Assembly (NCBI RefSeq): GCF_041296385.1
Contig: NW_027184085.1
Coordinates: 2,052,501 to 2,116,500 of the forward strand
Direction of reading: 5' to 3'
From: Aphelocoma coerulescens
Taxonomy: Eukaryota > Chordata > Aves > Passeriformes > Corvidae
DNA: 64,000 bases
The position numbers were made by a program, and so were the translations under genes. The notes below the pieces were generated by a model that saw only the letters and a program-made list of their open reading frames with translations, searched no databases and was not told the DNA's origin. Positions 1 through 11,949 of the stretch are shown piece after piece (within the stretch, counting starts at the first letter, position 1; every line of letters starts with the position of its first letter).

Positions 1-517
1 AGAAAATAGGCTCCAGCACAGTGCCCTGGGGGTAATCCAGCCCTGACCCTCACCAGCCCCCCCTGGATGTCCCCAAAAACTCCTGTCCACCTGCAGGTGG
101 GACAAGAAGCATGAGGCCAAGTGTCCCAGACACCCCATGGGAGCCTCTCCTTGGGGGTGGCCATGGTGCATCACCATGCCATGGGGCTGGCTGTCCCCAT
201 CCGTGTCTGGGCAGGGACATGCTGGGCTGGGACAGGTCTCCAAGGGACAACTGCTTGTTGGACTGGGTTTTTTTTCCCATTGCTTCCCTTAGGAGCGTCA
301 CTTTAATCCAGCACCATGGGAGCAATTAGAACCGGAGAAGAGGGTAATTAGGGGAGGAATTCGGAGACAAGGGGCTGTGCACGAAGAGGCAGGAAGAACA
401 GGAGGAGATGAGGCTCCCTGCAACCTCCTCCTGGCATTTACAGGGGAACATGGGTGGTGGTGATTCCTGGTGGGATTTTGGGATGCAAATCCAGTGCACC
501 CCACGGAAAATGGAGGT

Positions 518-675
518 TGTAGACTCCCCATCCCTGGAAGTGTTCCAGGCCAGGCTGGACGGGGCTTGGAGCAACCTGGGATAGTTGAAGGTGTCCCTGC
601 CTATGGCAGGGAGTGGGAGATGATGATCTTGAAGGTCCCTTCCAACCCAAACCATTCTGGGATTCTATGATTCTA
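518..675 (+). mobile_element. CR1 LINE 3' fragment
   Basis: Typical CR1 3' end: a GGCTTGGAGCAACCTGGGAT block, a degenerate TGCCTATGGCAGGGAG block, then CCTTCCAACCCAAACCATTC and the tail GGGATTCTATGATTCTA. 5'-truncated. Confidence 0.9.
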
Positions 676-1653
676 AAGCACTTGCAGAAAGTGTTAGTAA
701 GGGAAGAAAACTCTTGTGCAAGGTTCTGGGAACCTAAATGTGAGCTGCAGGGACCCAGGATGGTCACCTGTTCCCAAAAAGGTGAGTGCAGGTGGCGACT
801 GGTACAAGGAGAACTCATCTTTCCTGAGGAAGAGACATCCTCAGCTGTGAAAAGGGAGCTGAGGTGGCCAAATGTTGCAGCACAGAGCTGGAAACCTGCC
901 CGCAAACACAGAGGGAGCAAAGGGAAATATAAATTAGAGGACAGAGAGCAAATGGAGAAAAAAATGTGTAAAATGAGCTGAAAACCAGAACCCAGGCAGC
1001 AGCACTGGGTTATTTGGGTTTAGCCCTCTTGGGAGAGCAGTGAGCCCCTGCAGCACCCCCTTTAAGTGCTCAGAGAAACAATGGAAATGCAATTTTATAT
1101 AAAGAATATATACAGCAGGATGTGTCCATGCAATGATTGTAAAAACAAATTGCAGTCACTACATGCAACACAATCCCTCTCCCAAACGCTTCATCGCCCC
1201 CCCCAAAACCAAGACTGTATTTATCTCTAAGAAATCAGCACAAACCCATGGTTTCTAACAAATACCCTGCATTTTTTGTGCTTGAAAAGAAGAGCAGAGC
1301 AGCCCTGCTCACCGGGGGTTGGTTTCTTACGTGAGCTGTAAAATCCAGCCCTGGGGAGAGAAGCTACCTTTGCTGTAAAACAATCTGCCGACTGGATTTC
1401 ACAATCTTTGTCGTCTTTCTCTCCCCAAGCAATATTTTTATGGTGTTTGCCCTCAAACCAGTTTTTCATCCACCGACGTGTAATTACCGCCAGACAGGTT
1501 TTGGATAACCCATCCCCTGGTGCAGTTTTTCCTCCCACCCTAATCTACCCAATCTTACAGACTTGCTTTGAAAGCTGACCTCTTCTGGACCTCAAAATTT
1601 TAAATTATCAAAAAAGGTAAATTTAAAATTGCTTTCTGAGCTTGAACTTTGCT

Positions 1654-1801
1654 AATCCCCGTAAGTATCCAAGGCCAGGTTGGCAGGGCTTGGAGCAACC
1701 TGGGATAGCAGGTGTCCCTGCCCGTGGCAGGGGGTGGAATGAGATGATTTTTAAGGTTTCTTGCAACCCAAACCATTCTGAGATTCCATGATTCTATGAT
1801 C
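1654..1801 (+). mobile_element. CR1 LINE 3' fragment
   Basis: CR1 3' end with GCCCGTGGCAGGGGGTGG and tail ATTCCATGATTCTATGA. 5'-truncated, with a short deletion between the CCTGGGATAG and AGGTGTCC blocks. Confidence 0.9.
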
Positions 1802-2329
1802 AAGACAGGGAGTAGAAAATGCTGACCAGGATTTATTTTGGGTTTTATCCCAGGGAGGAAAAAAAAAGGAAAAAGTGCCAGTGACAGATAATTTGGCCAT
1901 GGTTGACAGATGGGACCGGGGGAAGCCCCAGCTCAGCTGACACCTGACCATGGCTCATGACCCACCTGTGCACGGCACCCTAGTTCTGCACAGGGCACGG
2001 GACTCTGTGCCAGGAAAGCCCAGGCTCCTGCAGAGCTCCCTGTTGTTACAGGTAAAAGAGCACTGCTTGTTGCCCACCTCCACCCACAGGACAACGGCCA
2101 GAAGGAACGCCTCCCAGGTGCCCGCATGAAGCAAGAGCAGGTAGGATTTGTCCCTTGGATTGGGAAACCTGGGTGCTCCATCTGTATATTCAAGGCCCCC
2201 CCCCCCACCCCCCCAAATAAAAACCAGGCTTGGTGCTGTCTGTAGAAGCGTGGAAATAGTCTTCATCACCACCCACTTGGACTTTGCACAGGTCCTAGAT
2301 GCCATGGAATCTCATGGACCCCTGTCTTG

Positions 2330-2412
2330 GCCTGCCCATGGCAGGGGGATGGAACAAGATATCTATAAGGTCCCTTCCGACCCAAATCATTCTGGGATTC
2401 TGTGATTCCATG
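2330..2412 (+). mobile_element. CR1 LINE 3' tail fragment
   Basis: Only the last ~80 bp of CR1: CCCATGGCAGGGGGATGG, AAGGTCCCTTCCGACCC and tail GGGATTCTGTGATTCCATGA. Confidence 0.85.
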
Positions 2413-2588
2413 AGCTCTCCTGCCCATGCAGACCCTCACTGCAGCCCAGTTCCTCAGACAGCTGTTCCCACACCTCCACCAGTTGCAGGGATCTGCTCCA
2501 AGACCTGGTTTCTGCTCACAGCTCCACCATCAGTGACTGCCGTGGGGTCACTGGCAGCACTAGCAGGGTGTGCAGTCCTACCCCATCT

Positions 2589-2795
2589 TCACAGGATCAT
2601 TTAGGCTGGAAAAGCCTTCCAAGATCAGTCCAACCTGTGATGAATCCCCATCTTGTGACCCAGCCAAGAGTGCCACATCCGGTTATTCTTCGGACACCTC
2701 CAGGGATGGGGACTCCACCATCCCTGGGCAGCCCCTTCGATGTCTAACCACCCTTTCCATGGAGAAACTCTTCCTGATGTCCAGCTTGAAGTCTT
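2589..2795 (-). mobile_element. CR1 LINE 3' fragment
   Basis: Reverse-oriented CR1 of the subfamily whose 3' end reads CACAGGATCATTTAGGCTGG on the plus strand; continues through CCTCCAGGGATGGGGACTCC to the block ending GATGTCCAGCTTGAAGTC. Confidence 0.88.
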
Positions 2796-4203
2796 GGCTG
2801 CAAGGCCACATGTCATGCATTTGGACATCAAGAACGGCATGTGGGGACAGAAATGCTGATGCATTTTCCTCTGGCAGGGATAGGAGAAGAGCAGCAGAGG
2901 CTGAAGCAAGCCCAGGACCACTCAGCACATGGCAAAGGTGATTTCTCCCATCAGACTGTTGCCATCTCCTGGCATCGCTTCCCCGAAGTGGAAACTTCTG
3001 ATGGGAAAGCTCTGAGGGAAGTTATTGAAAAGGTCTGAGCTAATAAAATCCAATTTGTTTAAATGTTATTGCTACAGCAACACAACATACATGGAAACAA
3101 AACGCTTTGTTTGGTGAAAAACCAGGATGATTTAGGACAGAATGCAATTCTGAAATCTTGGTGTTTCTCTTGACAGGGACTTAGCATTTTTTCACCATTG
3201 ACTCTGGGGCAGACAAAGCCAAACATCCATTTCTGGGACCATCCATCCTCGAGACCCCACACTCACCTGTATCTGCAAGGATGAGCACAGTGACCCCTCC
3301 AAGAGGTACAGGCAGTGTCTGCATTCCTGAAAATGTTTAAATCAGTAATTTACAGCTCAAGGATGCAGTATTTCTTGCAGAAATCTTTCTCTAGGAGTTC
3401 AGAGAAGTCCTGGGGAGCAGGACAGACATCAAGCTTGGCTCAGTAGTCACATTTACGTAGCCACACAAGTCTCCAGCTTTGTAATTGGGGATCCTAGTGT
3501 GGGATACAAAAGAAAGAGGCCACATAGTCTTGTAATGTGCATTATTGTTTTAATATCACTGTTTTTCTTGCATCCCAAGCAATAATCACTTAAGCTACAG
3601 TTCAGATGGCAAACAGAGCACCACTGCAGTTACATTACGGTTACTTATCTTTGTTGCCCATTTTGCCACCAGAAGGAGCATTTAAAAACTCCCCTTAACA
3701 CCCAGCGCAGATGTGGGGCTGCTGGAAGAGGAGAACATCCTGCATCTCGGCTACTTGCAGGTTTGCCATGTTTTAGGGAAGCCAAGCAATCCTACTCTGA
3801 TCTGTGGAGTGTTTATTTGCTGCTGTCTGGGTTTTTGGCAGACACGAGGAATTCACAGAAATATTCCTGCATCTTGAAAGCTTTGTCTCTGTAGCGATGC
3901 CCATCCATCTGCTCCAAATCTTGTGCTACTGCAGGTTATTTTCTCATTTAATACATCTTGGTGGTCCCAGGGGCCCCAGGGATCGTCTCTGCTCTTGGCT
4001 TGTCTGCTCCTAGCCAAACTCCAGTGCCGATAAACTCTTCCCAGAGCTGGTCCAGATGCTCAAACCCCTGATTAGGAACAGGCCAAACTCCAGCTCCAGC
4101 ACACACCCCAGAGCTGTAGGGTCTGGCTGCAGGTTGGGGCTCATGATGAATATGTTCAAGGGTGGATCCTTGGAAAGGGTGGCACATGGTCAGGTATGGT
4201 GTT

Positions 4204-4436
4204 TCATAGAATCCCAGAATGGATTGGGTTTGAAGGGACCCTGAAGAACCCCTTGTTCCACCCCCTGCCATGGGCAGGGATACATTTCACTATTCCACAG
4301 TGCTCCAAGCCCCATCCAGCCTGGCCTTGGACAGTTGCAGCTACAGCTTCTCGGGGCAACCTGTGCCTCACCACCCTCAATGAGGGCCTCACCACCCTCA
4401 CAGCCAGGAACTCCTTCCCAGTTTCTGATCTAAACT
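4204..4436 (-). mobile_element. CR1 LINE 3' fragment
   Basis: Reverse-oriented CR1: CATAGAATCCCAGAATGGAT start, CTGCCATGGGCAGGGA, GCTCCAAGCCCCATCCAGCC, ending in the block CTCACAGCCAGGAACTCCTT. Confidence 0.9.
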
Positions 4437-4988
4437 ACAAGTGTTCTTGAATCCAACTTTGTGAGGCTCAGTTTCAAGCCCAGCATTGCTCAAAGTGGTG
4501 GGAGAAGGTGAGGTGTGCAGGGAACGGACATCACTCTGCAGTCAAGACACCTCCACCGATGACGGGCAAGGTAGGGAGTTTCCCACAAAGCCCTGCTCTC
4601 TGGAGCAAGCATGTTGGCTCTGGGAGGGGGTGACCCCTGGGGGAGTTTGGACATCTGTGGTGCTTAGTTGTGTCCTGTGAGCCTGTTACTCGAGAGGGAG
4701 AAGATGCTCTGGCATGAGGGAAATGGAGGGGGAATGTGGGGATAGAGGTGTGGGAAGCAACACGAATCTCCCTGTGGGATCCGGGTGGTGTTGTCACTCC
4801 TTGTTTCACCCCACATTTTGTTTCTCCCTCTCTTTCCGTCCCTCAGGCCAGGACAAGATACAGGCATTTCAGTTAGACAAAAATGAATTGCCTTGGGCTT
4901 GAGAAGGGCTTTCCAGAGGAGACCTCGTAGTACACCTGCTTTTTCTGAGATTGGCTCAGTTGGTATTCCTGTATGGGCATTCACTTAA

Positions 4989-5051
4989 GAGCTGGACTTG
5001 ATGGCCCTTGTGGGTCCTTTCCAACTCTGAATATTCTGTGATTTTGTGATA
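4989..5051 (+). mobile_element. CR1 LINE 3' tail fragment
   Basis: Short CR1 tail: GGACTTGATGGCCCTTGTGG, CCTTTCCAACTC, then ATATTCTGTGATTTTGTGAT. Confidence 0.8.
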
Positions 5052-5582
5052 AACATCTTGAGTATCATTTTGAAAGACTATTTTTAACAGGCAGCAGTGG
5101 TTGGTGAGCCCTCATTGCTGTAGCACTGGGTGGAATGGATGTGATTAAATCAGGGGGATCCTCTAACAGACCCCCAGGCTCAGCTGAGGTAGGACACAAA
5201 GAGATGGGAAATTTGCTTTGGGCAGAGGATGGGGAGCAGGGGAGGGGGCAGCAGTGGAGGCACATCAGGAGAGGGGCTCAATCCTTCATCCATGGAGCTC
5301 TGAGCCCTTTGCACCATTCCCACAGCTTTCACCCTCACCCCTGTGAGAAGTGACAGGGACAGCGACCAAGCCCCACAGGAAGAGAAGCAGGATGTGACCT
5401 GGCACCAGGAGCACTGAGCTGTCCCCACGGAGCCCTCCTGAGTTGCACCATGAGGGATATTCTGCTCCCACCCGCCCAATATTCCTTTCCTTCCATCCTG
5501 AACTAAAGGACAGCCCCTCCCAGAGCAGGAGAAGCGACAGCGCGTACCCACAAAGAGATGGGGAAATGTCAAGCTTTAAACA

Positions 5583-5588
5583 TTTATT
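5583..5588 (-). terminator. Distal candidate poly(A) signal AATAAA of CTIF
   Basis: AATAAA on the minus strand, 4.29 kb after the stop codon, followed about 35 nt later by CTTTGTGGGT, a GU-rich element. It coincides with the left edge of the CR1-free block, so I take it as the likely end of the longest transcript. Confidence 0.5.
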
Positions 5589-6608
5589 ACTCAGATGATG
5601 CATTTTATAGCATACAGTGGGTCTGGATGTTCTATAAACAAAGACTGAATTACCACAAAGAGTTATGAGCTCCCTTGTTTTAACAGTCTCTGAAATGCTG
5701 CAAACGATGAGTTTGTGATTTCTCTAAGTATGAATATCTAGTCTTTACTCTCCCCAAAACATTTTTCCTTTTCTTTTTTAAATTTAAAAAAAAAAAATTT
5801 AAAGCGCTTAGTTTAACAAATATGATTAAATTAAAAATGTCGCTTTTTCAAATGCAAATAAATACATTAAAAAAAAAAAAAAGAATAATTGCTAGCGTTA
5901 ACTTCGTGTTCTGCAGGACACCGCAGCTCCCTTGGCTATCACCAGTGGACTTTGCAACCCTTAGTATCATTTCTTCTGAAAAAATACTGAAAACATCACC
6001 AGGACTGCCTAATAGCTACCACCAAGAAGAGCAAAATTAGTGTAAAGCCATAAAATACCCAGCAGGGAAATTAAAAAAAAAAAATCATATTTAAGATTTT
6101 GAGAGATCTCCAAGTGAGGGGTGTTATAAAAATAAGCATGAAAATAAATCATAAGTTATTCTGACAAGTTTTCTTTCAAAGCCATCAATCATGCCAAGAA
6201 TAGATACTAATTAATCTCCTTCAGGGGAAGAGGGGAACCAAGCAAATCACTTACTTTTCCTTTTTTTTCTCCCCATTTTTTTTTCACCTCCATATACACA
6301 TGAGTTCTCCAAAAAGCAGTGGAATCCCTCAAGGGGAAACCAAACAAATCACTTTCTGTGTAGCAAAACCCATTAGTTTGGAAAGATTTTTACCAGGAAT
6401 GAGGTGAATTAGACTCTGGGGAGCCTGGCAGGGAGTCAGCAAACCTGGTCTCCATCTCAGGGAGATGGGCACAGAAGTGATGCTGCAGCCACTCGCCTCC
6501 ACACCACCCCGAGGTTTGGCCCCACACACATTTGGCCTGAGGGGGCTACTTTCCCCTTTGCTGACGTAGTTGTATGGGGACAACACAGTAAAACCCCACA
6601 TGGATACT

Positions 6609-6614
6609 TTTATT
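6609..6614 (-). terminator. Proximal candidate poly(A) signal AATAAA of CTIF
   Basis: AATAAA on the minus strand, 3260 nt after the stop codon. About 25-35 nt further downstream the transcript strand reads TACTGTGTTGTCCCC, a GU-rich downstream element of the usual kind. Confidence 0.55.
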
Positions 6615-9600
6615 GAGCAGCAAAATGGAATCTGGCTGATCTGGGGAGACGTAGCCAGTGGTTTTGCACCTAAAAATACATGTTGGAGAATTACGCTCTT
6701 TGGCGACCATTTCTAAAGTAAGCCAAAAGATGGGGGGGGAAAAAAAGGGGAAAAAAAAGAGAAGAAAACACTCCAGGATCCCCAGGTGCTCTCACCCAAA
6801 AAGTTCCCCAGCACTGTTCCCCATCCTGCCCATCAAATGTCCTCGTGGTGCCTCTTTTCCCAACACAGTATCTGGTGAATGATGCCATGCGCCCACAGGC
6901 TTCCTATGGATGGACTTCAGAAAGATACCATTGGCAGCATGTAATTTTTGGGAAAAAACCCGACATTTTTGGTCAACATTTTGATTCTCGGACATCAACA
7001 GAGTGACTGATATACCAGTTAATGGCTGGATGAATGTATGTTAATAGCAGAGATTAATGGCAAGACATTTAAAAACGACGGATTTCACATAAAAGTTCTT
7101 CATTTCCAGTGTTGGAAGGGAAAGTCATGGGCCAAGCCAGGTCAGTGGGGGTTGCAGGATTGCCCCACAATGAGAAAATTGAATAAACTCTCACAGCAGG
7201 TAGGGTTAGGGAAATGCTTTAGGAGAAATACTGCCCTGTGGCTTACACTTTGACTCTGAATGCCTCCTGATGCACTGATGGGTAAAAATTCAAGTTTTTA
7301 GAAACAAAATCCCCAATTCTCTGTGTTTTTCTTTTCTTTTTTCTTCTTTCACTACAATCCAAGAAAAAATTCTGTGGGAAGTGAGAAGCTGCAGGGGCCA
7401 GAGTGGCAGTCTGGATCACTGCTGGCGGGATCCCTGGCACCCCAACCCATCAGGCTGCAGTCCCTGCTAGAGGACTTCTCTGTTCATAAAAAGAAAGAAA
7501 AAAAAATCAAGACAAAACTGTTTTTCAGGCCTTCTCCCCGAAGACTGACACTGTGCCTAAGTGCACTGTGATGGGTGTTATATCCCCTTCTCCTCCACTC
7601 CTTGAGAATTCAGGGAGCAGGAAAAACAAAGAGCAATGGGCACAACCCTGAGCCTTGTAATACTGATGGGCTTTGCCGCCTTAATGAAGTTCATCTGCTC
7701 ATTAATACTACCAAACCATATTCCTACTAACGAAGCTGACCCAAAGCAAGGCGCCGTCACCGTGCGAAGCTCCTGGGCTTGAGTAAGTGAAGCAAAAGTT
7801 AATTTTTCCGGACAATTCCAGTGCACTCAGCAATCATTTTGATGCTTTCTGGGTAGACAGGAAACCCGAAGCTCCTGTTTCCAGCTCGCTCCTCTTGCTC
7901 CAGGTGCAGAATGAAAACTGGATCAGCAGACAACCAGATGAAAATTCAGGTAATATTGAACTGCAGCATCACGACTCTCACCCCCTGCAATGCATTTTCC
8001 GCTGAAAATTTCTGCCCTTTGAATTTTGCAGCAAAAGCTTCCTCCCCATCGCAGACAGACCAACACATTCATAAGGCACCCGAGAACATACTGCACGTCC
8101 AAGGAGGTTGGGGTGAAATCTCTCTTCTCTACAAGCCACCAGAAATGCAACGTTTTGCTTGGAAAAATGGGTTTGAGCTGCTGAGTTCAGGCCCAGCCTG
8201 CCTGGTCCGGGGTCCGTGCGCGCCATCCTTGCGGCACAAATTCTCTTACCATCATAAAGGAAATAAACTGAACAGTGAGAAGAAACCAGGATGGGCTGAC
8301 GGCATTGTGCCTTCCTTGGCTCCTGCAGGCAGGATGGGGCAGCCTGCACCCTCGCTAGGCTTCACTGGAAAAAGCACCTGGAGGGATTTCCCAAGTCAAA
8401 GTGTTGCTAGATCAGCAAATAAGGAGCCCACTGCGTCTTCTTCATGATTCAAGCGTTGCCCTGGCCCAGCCTCTCACCCTCCAGGTAGCACCTCACCACC
8501 GTCCCCCACAGCCGTCCTCTCCCTTGGGATGCTCCAGCACAGAGCCATGAGGGGATCCTGGAGCACCCTGGGGATCCCCAAGCACACTCTGCCTCTCTGA
8601 AGATGTCCCCCATGTCTTGATGACACTGCACCACTTACACGGAGCGCGGGACAGAGCTGCTCCTGCACACTGCACACCTAGGAACGCTGGATAGCATATT
8701 CAGCTAGTTAGAAGCCAGGCTCAAAACTTCTATTTTTGGCTTTTTCTATTTTTCCTTCTTCTTTTTTCTTCTTTTTTTTGCTATGCACTGCTTGTCTTCT
8801 ATTTACCAGTCTCCAAAGAACATCAAACCTTCATTTCCCCCTTGCCCTGTACATTATTAGGCCCAACTACGACAGGCCTGGATTTAAATGTATAATTACA
8901 ACCATGACAGTAATAACAATAAAGCACTCCTTCAATGGAAAAAAAAATTATTACAAAGAAAAGTTAAATGATTATAGTGGCTGAGGAATAATGGCGACTT
9001 GAACAGCAAGAGCCACAGAATCCCCTGTTTTTAGAGCCCCCAGCTCAAAGGACACATTTCTCAATCCACCGAGGAGGTTACTGGCAAGATGATGGTGGCT
9101 ATGTAACTTCTGCAGTGGCTTTAGGACTCCTTTAAAACACTCCTTCTGCTTCAAGCATCTTCACATAAACCGTTACCCAGCTCGAGGGAAGGCGCTGCTC
9201 TCCCCGTCCCCGAGCCGCTCACAACTGTCCGTCCAACAAGACAATAAGATAAGAAGAAATTACGAATGCTCGAGAAAAAGAAAAGCCAGTGCAAGTAAGA
9301 AAGTTGTCCCGCTCTCCAATCTGCCTCTGAAGGGGTGGCGGGTAGGTGGGGGAACACACAGAAAGTCGAAAACAAGAGAAGGAGGGGGGGACCTAACGCA
9401 AGCCCCGCTTGACAAAAGCCATCAATTATGAGCGTCTGGTGTAGTGTGTGCCTGGCTTTGTCCTCCCGAGACATCTGCTGCCTGCTGTCTCCTGCCAGTT
9501 GGCCAGGGCAAGGCAGGAGGACGGCGTGAAAACAATACTAGCCCCCACTTAGATTATTTTTTTTTTCCTCCTTTTCCAAATTCTCTGTCTTCTTTCGAAA

Positions 9601-9874
9601 GCCAAACAATAACCCGGCGGGATGCGCTGCTGCTGCTTGAGCAATGAGTTCAGAAAAAGAAACCCCTAAAACAAAACCACGGCGGGGAGGAGGGGTGGCA
9701 CTTGGCGACGCGGCTGAAAAAGAAACATGCTGCTCCCTCCCCACCCCACGAACGTATTCTCGAGCATGCTGGGGTTTGGTCTGCTGGGGGATTTAAATCA
9801 GAAAAGCTCTTGCCGGGTCCCATCAAGGCGCATGTCTTCGTCTCGGCCCTTACCACCCCACCTTGCCCTGCCCC

Positions 9875-10090
9875 TCAAGCCGTCAGTTTTTGGATGGTCT
9901 TGTTGTAGTACTGCGTGATGGTGGGCGTCAGGGGGTTCCAGTTGTTGGCGTGCAGCTCGATGACCTCCAGCAGCAGGGACCTGGTCAGCATAGACTCGGA
10001 GGGACACAGCATCTTGTCGCGCGCTATCGCCAGCAGCTCTGTCATCATCTCGGGCAGCTGCTCCTCCAGCAGCCGGCCGGTGCTCTGCAG
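9875..10090 (-). CDS. CTIF: CTIF terminal coding exon, end of MIF4G domain
   Basis: Last coding segment: 71 codons plus TGA (stop at 9877-9875). It starts right after the acceptor CCCGACAG (AG at 10092-10091). The peptide begins LQSTGRLLEEQLPEMM, continues through CPSESMLTRSLLLEVIELH and ends ITQYYNKTIQKLTA, matching the C-terminus of mammalian CTIF almost residue for residue. It supplies the last helices of the MIF4G domain. A plausible branch-point motif, TTGAC, lies about 25 nt upstream of the exon, and a CR1 tail fragment begins only 32 bp from it (10122), so the acceptor region is partly retroposon-derived. Confidence 0.96.
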   Translation of the reverse strand: MQSTGRLLEEQLPEMMTELLAIARDKMLCPSESMLTRSLLLEVIELHANNWNPLTPTITQYYNKTIQKLTA

Positions 10091-10121
10091 CTGTCGGGAG
10101 AAGAAGGGGTCAACCATGGAT

Positions 10122-10180
10122 TACTGATCCTTGTGGGTCCCTTCCAGCTTGAGATAGTCTATGATTCTATCACTCTATGG
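10122..10180 (+). mobile_element. CR1 tail fragment 32 bp from a CTIF splice acceptor
   Basis: The sequence TGATCCTTGTGGGTCCCTTC followed by CAGCTTGAGATAGTCTATGA and TTCTATCACTCTATGG is a CR1 3' tail. It sits in antisense orientation relative to CTIF, just upstream of the terminal exon acceptor. Confidence 0.85.
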
Positions 10181-10923
10181 TATCAGGACACCCCTCTGGC
10201 TTTTTACAGACACCTCCCGTCCCTTTGGTTTTCCCCTGCCTGGTGCAGGCAAGGTTAAAGGCGTCGTGGCTTTTGAAAACCAAAACCACCCAGCAGCAGG
10301 CTCCAAGAGCTGAACACGAAGGGCGAGGTTCTCAAAAGCATCCGCACCAGGCTGCTGGAGGAGTGAATGGTTCAGCTCCCACTGACTTCAAAGGTGGCAG
10401 CGACGGATTGCTTTTGAAAAAAAAAAAAAAAATCCCACCTAAAAATCATGCTATTGTCAAAACAAAGTGCAGGCTGTGATGTGGTATTCCTGCCTTCTAC
10501 CTGGCCCTTCATTTACTCGCTGATTCAGAGCTCCCAGTGACTCCCAGTCATTAGCTGGAATAAGCAGAACGCTCCTGTGTGCATAACAAATCCTGCCCTG
10601 TCGAGATCTGCATTTATACTTGTCGTGCTGCTTTGCTGAAGACAGCCAAAGGCTTTTTCTAAAACAATTACTCCTTGGAGAACCTCCATGAAGCAGTGCA
10701 GAGAAGGTCCAAGTCTGGGGCGGACAGTGGTAAGTCCACCATCACGGAGGTCTCCTCAAAGCAGAGCTCCCCAAAGTCCTCACCTTAAAATCAAACCCTC
10801 CTTGTCTGCTTCGCTGAATTTTAACTATTCAGGCTGCAATTTCAACCGCTCTCTGCAAGAAAAGCATCTATCCCCATGGGCCAATCACTTCCCAAAAAAG
10901 TAACCAATAGAACTTCTATATTT

Positions 10924-11042
10924 CACAGAATCACAGAATAAATTAGGTTGGAAAAGACCTCCAAGGTCATTGAGTCCAACTTGTGACTGATCCCCACCTT
11001 GTCAACCAGACCAGAGCACTGAATGCCATGTCCAGTCATTTG
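10924..11042 (-). mobile_element. CR1 LINE 3' fragment
   Basis: Starts CACAGAATCACAGAATAAAT, then TAGGTTGGAAAAGACCTCC and GTCATTGAGTCCAACTTGTG, the minus-strand form of a CR1 3' end. 5'-truncated. Confidence 0.9.
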
Positions 11043-11288
11043 CTTCTCTGCAAAACTGCTGCTGAGCACAGCAAACCTCTTAGTGAGTCATGGGGCAGCT
11101 TTTGCTCCAATACAGCTGTTTCTGTGCTTAAAAACTTAGTGGAGGGTGAGATTTGAAGGAACCAGGATGATAAAATATTGTGATGGGAGCCCAGCCACCA
11201 AACTTCTTGCATTCATTTAACATGCATCAGGAGCCCAATGACAGAATCTCAACACGCCATCTCTAATCTCATGGTGGTCTTCTACCCA

Positions 11289-11824
11289 CACTGTTCTTGT
11301 GAGACCTCACCTGGAGTCCTGAATCCAGCTCTGGGGTCCTCAGAATAGGAAAGACATTGACCTGCTGGAGTGAGGCCAAAGGAGGCCATGGAGCTGCTCC
11401 CAGGGCTGGAGCCCCTCTGCTCTGCAGCCAGCCTGGGACAGCTGGGGGTGTTCAGCTGCACAAGAGAAGGCTCCAGGGAGAGCTCAGAGCCCCTGGCAGG
11501 GCCTAAAGGGGCTCCAGGAGAGCTGCAGAGGGACTTGGGACAAGGCATGGAGGGACAGGACACAGGGAATGGCTTCCCAGTGCCAGAGGGCAGGGATGGA
11601 TGGGATCTTGGGAAGGAATTGCTGTCTGTGAGGGTGGGGAGGCCCTGGCACAGGGTGCCCAGAGCAGCTGTGGCTGCCCCTGGATCCCTGGCAGTGTCCA
11701 AGGCCGAGATGGACAGGGCTTGGAGCAGCCTGGGACAGTGGAAGGTGTCCATGATCATTGCAGAGGGGTGTTGGACTAAATGACCGTGAAAGGTCCCTTC
11801 CAGCCCAAACCATTTGATCATTCC
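11289..11824 (+). mobile_element. CR1 LINE 3' fragment, ~535 bp
   Basis: One of the longest CR1 copies in the window, from TTCTTGTGAGACCTCACCTG through GGGGAGGCCCTGGCACAGGG to CCTTCCAGCCCAAACCATT; the octamer tail is degraded (TGATCATTCC). Positions 11397-11682 match the reverse-oriented copy at 35221-35506 with about three differences by my reading. Confidence 0.92.
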
Positions 11825-11949
11825 AAAATGCACAGAGGCAACACAGCTGTTGGGTCTGGAAACATCCAACAGCTGCTTGACACATGCATGGGCAAGGACA
11901 GAAAGGGCAAAGCAGTGAGGATCAAGGCAAATGGAGAGGTGCCTCCTAC

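Larger units (their letters stand above)
1..5582. other. Intergenic DNA downstream of CTIF
   Basis: No exon or RNA gene recognised on either strand. It holds six CR1 3' fragments (listed separately) in otherwise unique sequence. A C-rich run occurs at 2195-2214. The open frames here are short, overlap one another on both strands and several run through CR1 sequence. Confidence 0.6.
5583..9874 (-). other. CTIF: CTIF 3' untranslated region (about 3.3 or 4.3 kb)
   Basis: Sequence directly after the CTIF stop codon, read leftwards. No recognisable CR1 occurs between 5052 and 10122, in contrast to flanking DNA, and no open frame in it looks like a protein. It contains AT-rich stretches (5760-5900 with a TTTAAATTTAAA palindrome, 6060-6300, 8730-8970) and small CpG-containing patches (9180-9240, 9600-9720). 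Two good poly(A) signals bound it on the left. The extent is inferred from these signals, not from transcript data. Confidence 0.7.
10091..11949 (-). other. CTIF last intron (1859 bp)
   Basis: GT-AG intron, phase 0, between the micro-exon and the terminal exon. It contains three CR1 fragments (10122-10180, 10924-11042, 11289-11824), which make up roughly 40 percent of it, plus an A-run at 10418-10433. Nothing else recognised. Confidence 0.85.

Noticed and set aside
7911..8447. 178-codon plus frame in the CTIF 3' UTR region
   Set aside because: No recognisable similarity, overlapped by equal-length frames on the other strand, and located in the inferred untranslated region.
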